NCBI RefSeq assembly: GCF_900102265.1
Contig: NZ_FNBH01000001.1
Location: 496,001 to 560,000 of the forward strand
DNA length: 64,000 nt
From: Epilithonimonas hungarica
GTDB taxonomy: Bacteria > Bacteroidota > Bacteroidia > Flavobacteriales > Weeksellaceae
Direction: 5' to 3'
A model generated the notes under the pieces. That model had not been told where the DNA came from. It saw nothing but the letters and a program-made list of their open reading frames with translations, and did no database searches. Shown here in pieces: positions 18,398-27,407 of the stretch. Numbering within the stretch: the stretch's first letter is position 1; the number at the start of each line of letters is the position of its first letter. A program made the translations under genes and the position numbers.

Positions 18398-18940
18398 ATG
18401 AAGGTTTTAGTTTTTTTAACGGGTTTGATTTTAACATCGAATTTTGCTTTTGCGCAAAAATATTCTACCAAAACAGGTAAGATCACTTTTGAAGCTTCGG
18501 TGCCGTTGTTTGAAGATGTGTATGCTGAGAATAATAATTCGACAGCAATTCTGAACGCTGATACTGGTGATATTGCTTCGCTAGCGATGGTCAATGGTTT
18601 CAGTTTTAAATCCAGCCTGATGCAGGAACATTTTAATGAGAATTATGCAGAATCTGCAAAATACCCAAAGACAAGTTTCAAAGGTAAAATTTTGAACTTT
18701 GATAAAAACGATTTGTCAATGAAGCCAAAAGCCTATACCATTTCCGGAACATTGAATTTTCATGGTGTTGATAACACGGTTCAATCAACTGCTAGTATCT
18801 ATCTGAAAGATGATAAAGTTGTTGTTCAAGGGAAATTTGTAGCAAAAACTGCAGATTATAAAGTTAAAATTCCAAAAATGGTAGCTACAAAAGTTGCCCA
18901 GAATGTAAATGTCAACTATAACTTTTTACTTCAGAAATAA
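18398..18940 (+). CDS. YceI family protein
   Basis: A 180-residue protein starting at ATG 18398 with a signal peptide (MKVLVFLTGLIL..., ending FAFAQ). YceI folds are lipocalin-like barrels that bind isoprenoid-type lipids. The family's SFKGKI strand and the GTLNFHGVDNTVQ segment are visible. The stop overlaps the next start by one base (TAATG), so it is translationally coupled to the ankyrin protein. Company with a cytochrome lipoprotein and a DOMON protein would suit a role in quinone or redox-carrier handling, which is inference. Confidence 0.88.
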   Translation: MKVLVFLTGLILTSNFAFAQKYSTKTGKITFEASVPLFEDVYAENNNSTAILNADTGDIASLAMVNGFSFKSSLMQEHFNENYAESAKYPKTSFKGKILNFDKNDLSMKPKAYTISGTLNFHGVDNTVQSTASIYLKDDKVVVQGKFVAKTADYKVKIPKMVATKVAQNVNVNYNFLLQK

Positions 18941-19461
18941 TGAAAAAATACTTTACGATAATTCTCTTATTAATGATTTTTGGTTTGGGTTTTTCACAAA
19001 CTAAAAATGTTTTTGATATTGCCCGAAGCGGAACTCTTGAAGAAATGAAAACTTTGGTGAGTCAAAATCCTGATATTATTAATTCTAAAAATGAAAGAGG
19101 TTTTACCCCGCTGATCTTGGCTTGTTACAGAGGTAATACAGAAGTAGCAAAATATCTGATTGATAATGTAAAAGATTTGAATTATGTAAGTCCAGAAGGA
19201 ACAGCACTGTCTTCATTATGTATTAATTATAACAAGGAGCTTGTAGAAAAAATGCTGTCAAAAAATGCCGATCCTAATATTCCGGATTCCAATGGAAATA
19301 CTGCACTGATGTGGGCTGTAAAAAGAGGGAACATTGAACTTGCAAAAATCCTTCTGGACAACAAAGCTGATAAAACAGTAAAAGATTCTATGGGCATCTC
19401 TGCGTTTGAGTATGCGATAAAGTCTAATAATAATGATATGATCAATCTTCTAAAATTTTAA
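18940..19461 (+). CDS. Exported ankyrin-repeat protein
   Basis: A 173-residue protein with a signal peptide (about 1-20, ending LGFSQ) and four ankyrin repeats (for example RGFTPLILACYRGNTEVAKYL and NGNTALMWAVKRGNIELAKIL). Ankyrin repeats bind other proteins. In periplasmic settings small ankyrin proteins such as AnkB of Pseudomonas support catalase or redox enzymes. It overlaps yceI by one base, and the DOMON gene starts three bases after its stop. Confidence 0.9.
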   Translation: MKKYFTIILLLMIFGLGFSQTKNVFDIARSGTLEEMKTLVSQNPDIINSKNERGFTPLILACYRGNTEVAKYLIDNVKDLNYVSPEGTALSSLCINYNKELVEKMLSKNADPNIPDSNGNTALMWAVKRGNIELAKILLDNKADKTVKDSMGISAFEYAIKSNNNDMINLLKF

Positions 19462-19464
19462 TAT

Positions 19465-20214
19465 ATGACAAAAAAAAATCTACTTTTATGTATTCCGCTT
19501 TTTATCAGCGGAATGGTTTCTTCCCAGTTTTCTACTGGCACTGTCAGTCTGCCAACAACGTCTATGAGCGTTAAAATTGATGTAGATGCCACCAATGTTA
19601 CAATGACTCTGACGGGGAGCAGTACGAGTTGGCTGGGAATTGGCTTTAGTGATGAGGGGATGAAAGCCGGCGCAGACGGATTCATTTATAACAGCACCGC
19701 AAACAGAGACTACACTTTCAACGGTGTTGGCGTAACTCCTTCCGCAGATGCTGCACAAAATTGGACGGAACTTTCCAATACTGTTTCTGCTGGTACAAGA
19801 ACTTTGGTAGTAAGAAGGACGCTTGCCGGCGGAAGCGGAGATTTTGCTTTTACAAATTCAGCCGGAACTCTTCCTGTCTTTTATGCAAAGGGAAGCGCTT
19901 TGAACTTAGCAAACCACGGTGGCGGAAACAGAGATTATGCTACTTTGACATTAGCTCCTTCTTTGGCTGTTGATGAAGCCAATGCCTCAGCAAAAAAGAT
20001 AGGTGTCTATCCTAATCCTGTAAAAGATATCCTGAATTTTACAAATACTGATAAAATCAGTTCGCTTAAAATTTATGATTCGACAGGAAAACAGGTTCTA
20101 TCACAAAAATCTGCAGCAAGTCTGGATGTTTCTCAATTAATGAAAGGTGTTTATTTCATAGAATTTGAAAGTACAGATGGTTTGAAGAGCTATGAAAAAT
20201 TAATTAAGAACTAA
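19465..20214 (+). CDS. DOMON-like domain protein with type IX sorting tail
   Basis: A 249-residue protein with a signal peptide (about 1-20, ending MVSSQ), a DOMON-like beta-sandwich (STSWLGIGFSDEGMKAGADGF, then RDYTFNG, ending near residue 168) and a type A type IX sorting domain (GVYPNPVKD, IYDSTGKQV, ending YEKLIKN). DOMON domains bind haem or sugars and often act as extracellular electron-transfer modules. Being the type IX cargo of this run, it would be placed on the cell surface. A terminator follows immediately. Confidence 0.82.
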   Translation: MTKKNLLLCIPLFISGMVSSQFSTGTVSLPTTSMSVKIDVDATNVTMTLTGSSTSWLGIGFSDEGMKAGADGFIYNSTANRDYTFNGVGVTPSADAAQNWTELSNTVSAGTRTLVVRRTLAGGSGDFAFTNSAGTLPVFYAKGSALNLANHGGGNRDYATLTLAPSLAVDEANASAKKIGVYPNPVKDILNFTNTDKISSLKIYDSTGKQVLSQKSAASLDVSQLMKGVYFIEFESTDGLKSYEKLIKN

Positions 20215-20215
20215 T

Positions 20216-20245
20216 AAAAAAACCTCAGAATTTCTGAGGTTTTTA
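20216..20245. terminator. Intrinsic terminator, shared by DOMON gene and punA
   Basis: A-run, then AACCTCAGAA directly followed by TTTCTGAGGTT, then a T-run. It lies directly after the DOMON stop and just before the convergent PNP stop. Confidence 0.85.
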
Positions 20246-20254
20246 ATTTTATAT

Positions 20255-21070
20255 CTAATTGTAATTTTTTATGAGTCCTTTTACGACCTTGATGACATTT
20301 GGCATTGCTTTGTTTGCAGCTTCCAAAACTTCTTCGTGAGAAACTGCAAACGATATTTCTGGCCCGCCCAGATCTGTTATAATAGATAAGCAGAAACAAT
20401 CCATTCCCTGATGTTTCGCAACGATGACTTCAGGAACCGTGCTCATCCCAACCGCATCGCCACCAATTGCTCTTACCATTCCGTATTCTGCAGGGGTTTC
20501 AAAAGTCGGGCCTGTCAAAGCGACATAAACACCTTCTTTGAGATCAATGTTTTCTTGTTCAGCAATCGATTTTGCAACAGAGATCATTTTACGGTTGTAA
20601 GGTTCACTCATATCTACAAAACGAGGTCCTAATTCGTCAATATTTCTTCCTCTCAACGGATGTTCCGGCATCATGTTGATGTGATCTGTCAGAACCATGA
20701 TATCAGCTACTTTGAAATTTGGATTGACTCCACCGGCAGCATTGGATAGAATCAGGTTTTTAATTCCTAACAAATGAAAAACTCTAAAAGGAAAAGTTAC
20801 CGTTTCGATAGAATGGCCTTCATAATAATGGAAGCGACCGCTCATCATCAGAACTTTTTTGCCTTCCAGAATCCCGTAGATCAATTTTCCGCCATGTCCA
20901 ACAACAGTTGTCTGAGGGAAGTTGGGAATATCTTTATAATCCAAAGTATGAATAGCATCAACCTCATTCTGGAGTTTTCCAAGACCAGAACCTAAAACAA
21001 TTGCAAAATCAGGTGTTTCTCCGATGATATTCTTAATGAACTCAGCTGTTTCTTTAAACTTTTCTAACAT
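20255..21070 (-). CDS. punA: Purine-nucleoside phosphorylase
   Basis: A 271-residue trimeric-type purine nucleoside phosphorylase, which splits purine (deoxy)nucleosides to base and (deoxy)ribose-1-phosphate. Motifs: AIVLGSGLG near residue 30, phosphate-binding GRFHYYEGH near 78, LSNAAGG near 108 and a GDAVGMSTVPE segment near 188. I chose ATG 21070 (MLEKFKETAEFI) because the longer frame runs into lpxK. With that start it still overlaps the lpxK end by 17 bases, so the pair is likely co-transcribed. Confidence 0.92.
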   Translation of the reverse strand: MLEKFKETAEFIKNIIGETPDFAIVLGSGLGKLQNEVDAIHTLDYKDIPNFPQTTVVGHGGKLIYGILEGKKVLMMSGRFHYYEGHSIETVTFPFRVFHLLGIKNLILSNAAGGVNPNFKVADIMVLTDHINMMPEHPLRGRNIDELGPRFVDMSEPYNRKMISVAKSIAEQENIDLKEGVYVALTGPTFETPAEYGMVRAIGGDAVGMSTVPEVIVAKHQGMDCFCLSIITDLGGPEISFAVSHEEVLEAANKAMPNVIKVVKGLIKNYN

Positions 21071-22079
21071 AATTCTGAATGATTTTGTTAAAATCCTCTC
21101 TCTTGTCAATCTCTACATTGATTGGCCAATAATAGATTTTGTCCCGAAGGTAATCAAATGTTTTTAGGCGAACGTAATCTTTTTCGGTTGTCAAAATAAC
21201 TTTGTATTCGCCCAGTTTTTTATATTCTGCAGATATTTTTTTGATGTCATCATCCGTAAAATTATGATGGTCTTTATATTGCAGATGCTTGATCTTCTTG
21301 TTGTATTTGGAGATCTCTTTCAATAATTGTGAAGGATTTGCAATTCCTGTGATCAGCAAGACATCATAATAGTCCAGATTTTTTACAGGCATCATTTTAT
21401 CAATTCCAAGAATGTTCTCATCATAGGCAATCGCAGAGAAGAATACTTTCTGATAATGCTGAGGTCTGATCCTTGAAATATAATATTGTTTTTTCTCCTC
21501 TGTAAGATCATCCGGGCATTTTGTTACCATAATGATGTTGGCGCGATGCATGCCGTTTCTGCTCTCGCGAAGATCACCTGCCGGTAAAATGAAATCTTTG
21601 AAATAAGGGTCATTGTAATCTGTCAAAAGAAGATTCATTCCTGGTTTTATCGCCCGGTGTTGATAGCTATCGTCTAAGATCAAAACCTCAAGATCCATAT
21701 CAGAGATGATTTTCTTTGCACCAAAGACACGATCTTCACAAACTCCGATCACGAATCGATTTCGGAAACGTTCAAATAATTGCATTGGCTCATCGCCAAC
21801 AAGTTTATAGTTGCTTTCGTAGTTTACAATGCCATATCCTTTCGTAATCCTTCCGTATCCACGGGAGAGTACGCCTGTTCTGTAATATTTGGATAGATAT
21901 TCTGCCAGATACATGACCATGGGAGATTTCCCACTGCCTCCAACAGACAGGTTTCCGACCCCGATTATCGGCGTTTTGAATTTCGAAGAAGAAAAAATTC
22001 CCCAATCATACATTCGGTTTCTAATAGAAGTTCCCAAATGATAACCCAAGGAAAAAGGGTAGAGATACCATCTTTTCAT
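21054..22079 (-). CDS. lpxK: Tetraacyldisaccharide 4'-kinase
   Basis: LpxK phosphorylates the lipid A disaccharide at the 4' position on the inner membrane. The 341-residue protein starts at ATG 22079 (MKRWYLYPFSLGYHLG); the preceding in-frame start would be TTG. The P-loop is GNLSVGGSGKSP near residue 45, followed by SRGYGR near 75 and DDSYQHR near 140, the family's conserved kinase segment. Presence of lpxK fits a Gram-negative envelope with lipid A. It is upstream of punA and overlaps it. Confidence 0.94.
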   Translation of the reverse strand: MKRWYLYPFSLGYHLGTSIRNRMYDWGIFSSSKFKTPIIGVGNLSVGGSGKSPMVMYLAEYLSKYYRTGVLSRGYGRITKGYGIVNYESNYKLVGDEPMQLFERFRNRFVIGVCEDRVFGAKKIISDMDLEVLILDDSYQHRAIKPGMNLLLTDYNDPYFKDFILPAGDLRESRNGMHRANIIMVTKCPDDLTEEKKQYYISRIRPQHYQKVFFSAIAYDENILGIDKMMPVKNLDYYDVLLITGIANPSQLLKEISKYNKKIKHLQYKDHHNFTDDDIKKISAEYKKLGEYKVILTTEKDYVRLKTFDYLRDKIYYWPINVEIDKREDFNKIIQNYVRKV

Positions 22080-22142
22080 ATGTGGCAAAAGTAAGGATTT
22101 CTATGAAAATAAAATTGACTTCTGGCTGTAAAACTTTTTATA

Positions 22143-23867
22143 TTATTTATTGATGATAAGTTTCAAGCTTTGTTTTTGCCCGGAATCGGTCTTTATATTG
22201 AGAATGTAATTCCCATCTGGGATGTTTCCAATAAAAATACTCTGATCAACGGGATGTTGATTGATTGTTTTTATAATTCTCCCAGTCTTGGAATATAAAG
22301 TGATATCAAGTAAAGACTTCTCGGATTTGTTATTTTTATCAACAAGATAGATGTAATTTTTGGCTGGATTAGGATAAAGGATAAATTTATTATTTGTTTT
22401 ATCGTTATTTTCCTCAGTAACAGGAGGTGTCTCTATTATGTCAAACGTGAAAACTTTGTCTAGATAGGCAATCCGTGCTGCCAACCATTCGCGGATATAA
22501 GCAAATTCTTCATATTCTGAAGAGACTGTACTTCCGGAATTTGCGATCTGGTCTCTTTCCAAAGATCCATTGTTTTTCAAATAATTAAAATTGTCTATCA
22601 ATATCTGCATGATGTTATCTGTGGTAATTTTTTCAGACCTCAGTTCTACCCATCTTTTATTCAGGTCATACCGGAATCCATCCTTTCTATCATCTTTCCA
22701 AAGACGGTCATATAGACCATTTGATAAAAGGTCATCAGTTGTGTTTTGTAAGGTAGAATCCCAAATTCTTCCAAAAACACCATCCAGATCCCAAGGGACA
22801 AAGAAGTATTTTCCATTCTTATCATATCTTGCAGTATAAAGGTTTTTACCTGAATTGTCAGAAGCTCTTAGAAGATTAAGGAATATAAGATAGTTTACGA
22901 GATTGGCATTGTCATATTTTTCTTTGTACTGGGAATAGAAAACTTCATCCTTACTATTGATCACAAAATCATGTAGGTCATAAAGATTTGTCCAGTCTCT
23001 CAGGTCTTTTGGATATTTGTACTCGAAACCGCCCCACGTTTCAGATGTATTATCAAAGTCTGGCAAGTTATAATAAGTCGTGGCTTCCCAAGAATCTCCT
23101 TTATATAATTCTCCACGTATTTCCGTATCTGTGTTTTTTTTGAGCTTTAATAGTTTTCGGTCAACTTTTTCTGTAATAGCATACACTCCTTTGTAAGAAT
23201 TGTTTGAAAACACCTCTACATAGTTCATTCCTATTCCGGTTTTCCCTTTTGGCTCCAAGTCTTTGTAATACAACTCGCTAATGTTGTCCCAGATCTTCCA
23301 GGCTGTTACACTGTTGATCTTTAATAGTTCGTTATACATTGCCTGGATGTTCCAGTCTTTGTCTTCTCTCAAGTCGAATAAAGCAATGTCTTTCGTATCA
23401 TCGCCTGTGGTATCATTCCAGAATTCTATTTCGTATGATTTTTTTGGATAAAGCTGAGATGTTGCACCTCTGTATTCTATTCCGGCATTGGATTCCGTAA
23501 TTTTTCCACTATTTTCTACAAGGGTTATTTTGGACAAGACTTTTGGAGAATCAGAGATTTCCGAATCAGAATCGATGCATAGAAGCGGAAGTTCTGTAAA
23601 GTATAAAGAATATCTTGTAAAGCCCAAGGACAGAATGTATCTGACTCCTACCTTGAGCGAGACAACATTATCAAGCACTTTATAATTATTGTCATTTAGA
23701 ATTATAGTGATAGGTTGATCATCAAATTTTAGCTTATTAATGTCGGTATTACATACAATGATTCTTTTTTCTTCATCAATTCTGTAGCTGTTTTGTGGAA
23801 GATCAATTGTAGAAGCATTAAAAAAAATGCTTATTAAAATCAAGAAGAAGGTTATAAGTTTATTCAT
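22143..23867 (-). CDS. CotH kinase family protein with type IX sorting domain
   Basis: About 574 residues from ATG 23867, where a signal peptide begins (MNKLITFFLILISIFF). The earlier in-frame ATG at 23903 would place charged residues ahead of it. The CotH kinase region spans about 115-480: GIEYRGATSQLYPKKSYEIE, KDWNIQAMYN, NYVEVFSNNSYKGVYAITEKVD and FVPWDLDGVFG, containing the kinase-like metal Asp. CotH proteins are atypical protein kinases. A C-terminal type A type IX sorting domain (LYPNPAKN, LYSKTGRII, ending KLIINK) implies surface delivery. It is a single-gene unit upstream of lpxK on the same strand. Confidence 0.88.
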   Translation of the reverse strand: MNKLITFFLILISIFFNASTIDLPQNSYRIDEEKRIIVCNTDINKLKFDDQPITIILNDNNYKVLDNVVSLKVGVRYILSLGFTRYSLYFTELPLLCIDSDSEISDSPKVLSKITLVENSGKITESNAGIEYRGATSQLYPKKSYEIEFWNDTTGDDTKDIALFDLREDKDWNIQAMYNELLKINSVTAWKIWDNISELYYKDLEPKGKTGIGMNYVEVFSNNSYKGVYAITEKVDRKLLKLKKNTDTEIRGELYKGDSWEATTYYNLPDFDNTSETWGGFEYKYPKDLRDWTNLYDLHDFVINSKDEVFYSQYKEKYDNANLVNYLIFLNLLRASDNSGKNLYTARYDKNGKYFFVPWDLDGVFGRIWDSTLQNTTDDLLSNGLYDRLWKDDRKDGFRYDLNKRWVELRSEKITTDNIMQILIDNFNYLKNNGSLERDQIANSGSTVSSEYEEFAYIREWLAARIAYLDKVFTFDIIETPPVTEENNDKTNNKFILYPNPAKNYIYLVDKNNKSEKSLLDITLYSKTGRIIKTINQHPVDQSIFIGNIPDGNYILNIKTDSGQKQSLKLIINK

Positions 23868-23972
23868 ACTACATTTTTTTGTCTGCAAATATAATTTTTT
23901 CAAACATTTATTTAATTTTTTTATTGTGAAATAAGATGAAAGTCATCCTGATTATACCAATACTTTTTTAAT

Positions 23973-23980
23973 TATCTTTG
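23973..23980 (+). promoter_or_regulatory. Candidate -7 box for yicC
   Basis: TATCTTTG is a perfect TAnnTTTG match, 20 bases ahead of the yicC ATG. The -33 element is not clear. Confidence 0.5.
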
Positions 23981-24000
23981 CACTCTTATATAGAATAGTT

Positions 24001-24858
24001 ATGATATTATCTATGACAGGTTTTGGGAGAGCCGAGACTGTTTATGAAGGAAAAAAGATAACAATAGATATCAAGTCTCTTAATAGCAAAAATTTTGACC
24101 TGAATGTCAAAATTCCGTTGAGATACAAAGAGAAGGAATTTGATATAAGAAAATTATTGAATGACAAGATACTCCGAGGAAAAGTAGATTGTTATATCAA
24201 CTGCGAAAGTCTTGAGGATAACAACGATGTAAAGATCAATCAGGATGTTGTCAAAAATTATATGGACCAATTGAGAGAAGTTGGTTCCGATGCTCCTGAA
24301 TTTGAACTGCTGAAGATGGCTGTGAGAATGCCGGATGCACTTTCTACTAAAAACTCCGATCTGGAAGAAGAAGAATGGAAATCTCTGTTGGCAACGGTAC
24401 AAGAATCTGTTTCCAGATTTATAGAATTCAGACAAACGGAAGGAAATAACCTAGCTGAAGAGATCGAAAAGATCGTTCTTAATATCGAATATAATCTGAA
24501 TCAGGTTGCTCAATACGAAGAAGAAAGAATCCAGCCGATCAAGGATAGATACCAGTCTGCACTTAAGAATTTTGAGAATATCGATGAAACAAGATATTAT
24601 CAGGAAATGGTCTATTTCGTTGAAAAATTAGATATTTCGGAAGAAAAAGTTCGTCTTTCCCAACACATCAAATATTATCTTGAAGTAATGAGAAACGAAG
24701 ATTTCAATGGAAAGAAATTGGGGTTCATTGCTCAGGAAATGGGGAGGGAGATCAACACTTTGGGCTCAAAGGCCAATCATTCTGAGATTCAGAAATTGGT
24801 TGTTGAGATGAAAGACGATCTAGAAAAGATCAAAGAACAAACACTTAATGTTCTATGA
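24001..24858 (+). CDS. YicC family endoribonuclease-like protein
   Basis: A 285-residue YicC-family protein beginning with the hallmark MILSMTGFGRAE and containing SLNSKNFDLNVKIP. The C-terminal region has the GREINTLGSKANHSEIQ.LVVEMK.ELEKI-type ending. E. coli YicC is reported as an RNase acting on small RNAs. The gene overlaps gmk by four bases (ATGA), and yicC-gmk pairing is widely conserved. Downstream nadA continues the run. Confidence 0.92.
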   Translation: MILSMTGFGRAETVYEGKKITIDIKSLNSKNFDLNVKIPLRYKEKEFDIRKLLNDKILRGKVDCYINCESLEDNNDVKINQDVVKNYMDQLREVGSDAPEFELLKMAVRMPDALSTKNSDLEEEEWKSLLATVQESVSRFIEFRQTEGNNLAEEIEKIVLNIEYNLNQVAQYEEERIQPIKDRYQSALKNFENIDETRYYQEMVYFVEKLDISEEKVRLSQHIKYYLEVMRNEDFNGKKLGFIAQEMGREINTLGSKANHSEIQKLVVEMKDDLEKIKEQTLNVL

Positions 24859-25424
24859 TGAAAGAAAAAGTTATCATATTCTCAGCACCATCCGGAAGCG
24901 GAAAAACAACATTGGTAAAGCATGGACTTTCTGTAGTTCCACAACTCAGTTTTTCCATTTCTGCAACTACAAGACAGCCGAGAGGAGAAGAACAACACGC
25001 AAAAGATTATTATTTCCTGACACCGGAAGAGTTCAGGACCAAAATCTCAAAAGATGAATTTGTAGAATTTGAGGAAGTCTATACCGACAAATATTACGGA
25101 ACTCTTAAATCCGAAGTCGAAAGAATCTGGAAAGAAGGTAAAGTCGTGATTTTTGATGTGGATGTCAAAGGCGGGATCCGGCTGAAAGAGATTTTCGGAG
25201 ACAAGGCTTTATCGATCTTCGTAATGCCGCCAAGCATTTCAGAACTGGAACAGAGATTGATAAAAAGAAATACCGACTGCGCAGAAACCATCAAAACCAG
25301 AGTGGAAAAAGCAGGCGAGGAAATGACCTATCAAAAGCATTTCGATAAAATTATTGTTAATACAGATTTGGACAAGGCAAAAGCGGAAGTCGAGAAAATT
25401 ATTAATAACTTTATCAACGAATAA
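24855..25424 (+). CDS. gmk: Guanylate kinase
   Basis: A 189-residue kinase that phosphorylates GMP to GDP. P-loop FSAPSGSGKTT begins near residue 8. The GMP-binding segment SISATTRQPRGEE.H.KDYYF is near 35-55, and the lid region RLIKRNTD near 138. The start overlaps the yicC stop by four bases. The ATG at 24858 is one codon later and equally acceptable. nadA starts 18 bases after the stop, so yicC, gmk and nadA probably form one transcription unit. Confidence 0.95.
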   Translation: MMKEKVIIFSAPSGSGKTTLVKHGLSVVPQLSFSISATTRQPRGEEQHAKDYYFLTPEEFRTKISKDEFVEFEEVYTDKYYGTLKSEVERIWKEGKVVIFDVDVKGGIRLKEIFGDKALSIFVMPPSISELEQRLIKRNTDCAETIKTRVEKAGEEMTYQKHFDKIIVNTDLDKAKAEVEKIINNFINE

Positions 25425-25442
25425 AAATCTGAAAAACACGTA

Positions 25443-26459
25443 ATGGACAATACTTTAGATACAGCCATCAACAATATGCCTGTAAAAGGTTTTCTAGACC
25501 TTAAGGAATTTGCGATTCCGACTGGTGATGACCTTGTGAAAGCAATTCTTGACCTTAAGAAAGAAAAAAATGCCGTGATTCTTGCGCATTATTATCAGCC
25601 AGGTCCCATTCAGGATATCGCTGATTTTCTTGGCGATTCTTTGCAGTTGGCAAGACAGGCGAAGGAAACCGATGCGGATATGATTGCTTTTTGCGGCGTT
25701 CATTTTATGGCAGAAGCAGCGAAAATCCTTAATCCAACAAAGAAAGTAGTTCTTCCCGATACTTTAGCTGGCTGCTCTTTGGCAGACGGCTGTTCGGCGG
25801 AAGGTCTTAACAAGATGCGCGAGCAACATCCAAATGCTTTAGTCGCAACTTATATTAACTGTAATGCAGAAACTAAAGCCGCTTCCGATATTATCGTAAC
25901 GAGCTCCAATGCGGAACAGATCATCGAAGCTTTGCCAAAAGACCGACCGATCATCTTCGCACCGGATAAAAACTTAGGAAGATACCTTAGCAAAAAAACG
26001 GGTAGAGATATGATCCTTTGGGACGGAAGCTGTATCGTTCACGAGGCGTTTTCAATGGAACGTATCGCAAAACAGCTCGCAGACCACCCAAATGCAAAAT
26101 TAATCGCGCATCCGGAAAGCGAAACACCGGTTCTGGAATTGGCACATTTCATCGGTTCAACTTCAGCACTTCTCAATTATGTTGAACAGGATGATTGTCA
26201 GGAGTTTATCATTGCCACAGAAGAAGGAATTCTTCACGAGATGAGAAAACGTGCGCCACACAAATCCCTGATTCCGGCTTTGGTTTTCGACGAGAGCTGC
26301 AACTGTTCAGAATGTTTCTTTATGAAGAGAAACACACTTGAAAAACTCTATCTGTGTATGAAGTATGAACTTCCGGAAATCGTAATGGACGAAGAAATTC
26401 GCCTCAAAGCACTCAAACCAATCGAAGCCATGCTGGAACTTTCCAAAAGTATCAAATAA
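25443..26459 (+). CDS. nadA: Quinolinate synthase
   Basis: A 338-residue NadA that condenses iminoaspartate with dihydroxyacetone phosphate in de novo NAD synthesis, using a 4Fe-4S cluster. The substrate motif VILAHYYQ is near residue 40. The three iron-ligand Cys candidates lie in FCGVHFM, in the conserved [12 protein letters not shown] and near the C-terminus in the [11 protein letters not shown] segment. nadB and nadC are not in the window. A repeat-filled intergenic region of 427 bases follows. Confidence 0.95.
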   Translation: MDNTLDTAINNMPVKGFLDLKEFAIPTGDDLVKAILDLKKEKNAVILAHYYQPGPIQDIADFLGDSLQLARQAKETDADMIAFCGVHFMAEAAKILNPTKKVVLPDTLAGCSLADGCSAEGLNKMREQHPNALVATYINCNAETKAASDIIVTSSNAEQIIEALPKDRPIIFAPDKNLGRYLSKKTGRDMILWDGSCIVHEAFSMERIAKQLADHPNAKLIAHPESETPVLELAHFIGSTSALLNYVEQDDCQEFIIATEEGILHEMRKRAPHKSLIPALVFDESCNCSECFFMKRNTLEKLYLCMKYELPEIVMDEEIRLKALKPIEAMLELSKSIK

Positions 26460-26547
26460 ATTACAACCTCGTCTTTTTAGATGAGGTTTTTTATTTGTGC
26501 AATCTCTGCAAATTTTCCCAGAGCTTTTCCCAGAGCAAAAATCTACA

Positions 26548-26620
26548 GAGCCGGGCTATCCGCTATATCTTTTGCTCCGCTGCGCTCCGCAAAAGGATGC
26601 CGCTACTATCCCTATTGCAG
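26548..26620. repeat. GC-rich palindromic intergenic element, copy D
   Basis: The element reads CCGGGCTATCCGC, then CTTTTGC, a GC-rich loop, GCAAAAG, then GATGCCGCT and CTATCCCT. The central stem is CTTTTGC with GCAAAAG, with the further inner complement CCGC/GCGG-like bases. G+C is much higher than in the surroundings. It is structurally similar to the block at 41423-41544. Confidence 0.6.
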
Positions 26621-26658
26621 CTGCGCACGAAAGAAAACTTTTAACAGTTTCCACAATA

Positions 26659-26714
26659 TTTGTCATTCCGTAGGAATCTCGACAGCTTCGTTTAGATTCC
26701 TACGGAATGACAAA
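26659..26714. repeat. Perfect 21-bp inverted repeat
   Basis: Left arm 26659-26679 (starts TTTGTCATTCCGTAGG) and right arm 26694-26714 are exact reverse complements, separated by 14 bases. There is no T-run, so it is unlikely to be an ordinary terminator. It resembles REP/MITE-like hairpins scattered in Flavobacteriales genomes. Confidence 0.75.
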
Positions 26715-26886
26715 CTGTATGTTTAAATTCGCTGCTTCTCTATGCAAGGTGCCTTGCGAACTTAAAAATATTCTCAATTTTTATAAAAAAATCTTTGTGT
26801 GCTTTGCCTTCAAAATATTTTTCTATTTTTAAAAAATGAAACATTTTATGTTGCATCTAAACTTATAAAAACAATATAAAAGCTAG

Positions 26887-27249
26887 ATGAAATCAAAAAT
26901 CATTTTAGAAGACATAAAAATCTACGCCTATCACGGCGTTTTGCCGGAAGAAGCTTTGATTGGAAATAATTATACCATCAATGCGGAATTGCACGCCGAT
27001 CTAGAAAAAGCATCAAAATCCGACAATCTCGATGACACCATCAATTATGCTGAGGTCAGCGAAATCATCCATCAGGAAATGGCAATCCGCTCCGAACTTT
27101 TGGAACACGTGATTGGAAGAATTATTAATAAAATCGAAAACCAGTTTTCGCAAATTACTTTTATCAAAATCAAATTAACCAAAACAGTTCCGCCGATGCC
27201 AGGCGAAATGAAAGGCGTAAGCTTGGAATTTGAAAAAGAAATTAAATAA
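26887..27249 (+). CDS. folB: Dihydroneopterin aldolase
   Basis: A 120-residue FolB that converts 7,8-dihydroneopterin to 6-hydroxymethyl-dihydropterin in folate synthesis. Motifs: YAYHGVLPEEA near residue 12, with the conserved Tyr-x-x-His-Gly, INYAEVSEII near 57, and KTVPPMPGEMKGVSLEF at the C-terminal end. Length is normal. It follows the repeat-rich gap and is followed by a short hairpin before the SIMPL gene. Confidence 0.93.
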   Translation: MKSKIILEDIKIYAYHGVLPEEALIGNNYTINAELHADLEKASKSDNLDDTINYAEVSEIIHQEMAIRSELLEHVIGRIINKIENQFSQITFIKIKLTKTVPPMPGEMKGVSLEFEKEIK

Positions 27250-27313
27250 TTTAAGGCTTCCAGAACCTCAGCCAGATATTGCTTATAATAAACTGGCATT
27301 ATTAGAGATATCA

Positions 27314-27330
27314 CTCCGAGGCTCTCGGAG
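27314..27330 (+). terminator. Possible weak terminator after folB
   Basis: CTCCGAG and CTCGGAG pair across a three-base loop, followed by AATTTTAC. The T-run is poor, so termination is uncertain. Confidence 0.4.
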
Positions 27331-27407
27331 AATTTTACAATGAAATGTTAATGAAATCTTAAAATTTGGTATCAAGTTTGATAGAAAGAACTCAAATACA
27401 AAATTTT

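Larger units (their letters stand above)
26460..26886. other. Repeat-rich intergenic region
   Basis: This 427-base gap contains two distinct palindromic elements (26548-26620 and 26659-26714, listed separately) and, near its left end, a weak inverted repeat (CCTCGTC...GATGAGG) that could terminate nadA. The right third is AT-rich and should hold the folB promoter. An open frame at 26481-26726 spans the repeats and is not considered a gene. Confidence 0.6.

Noticed and set aside
26481-26726. 81-residue open frame between nadA and folB
   Set aside because: It spans two palindromic repeat elements and encodes no recognisable protein; open by chance in the G+C-rich repeat.
26460-26886. CRISPR array in the repeat-rich gap
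   Set aside because: The repeats are single palindromes of different sequence, not regularly spaced direct repeats; no cas genes are in the window.
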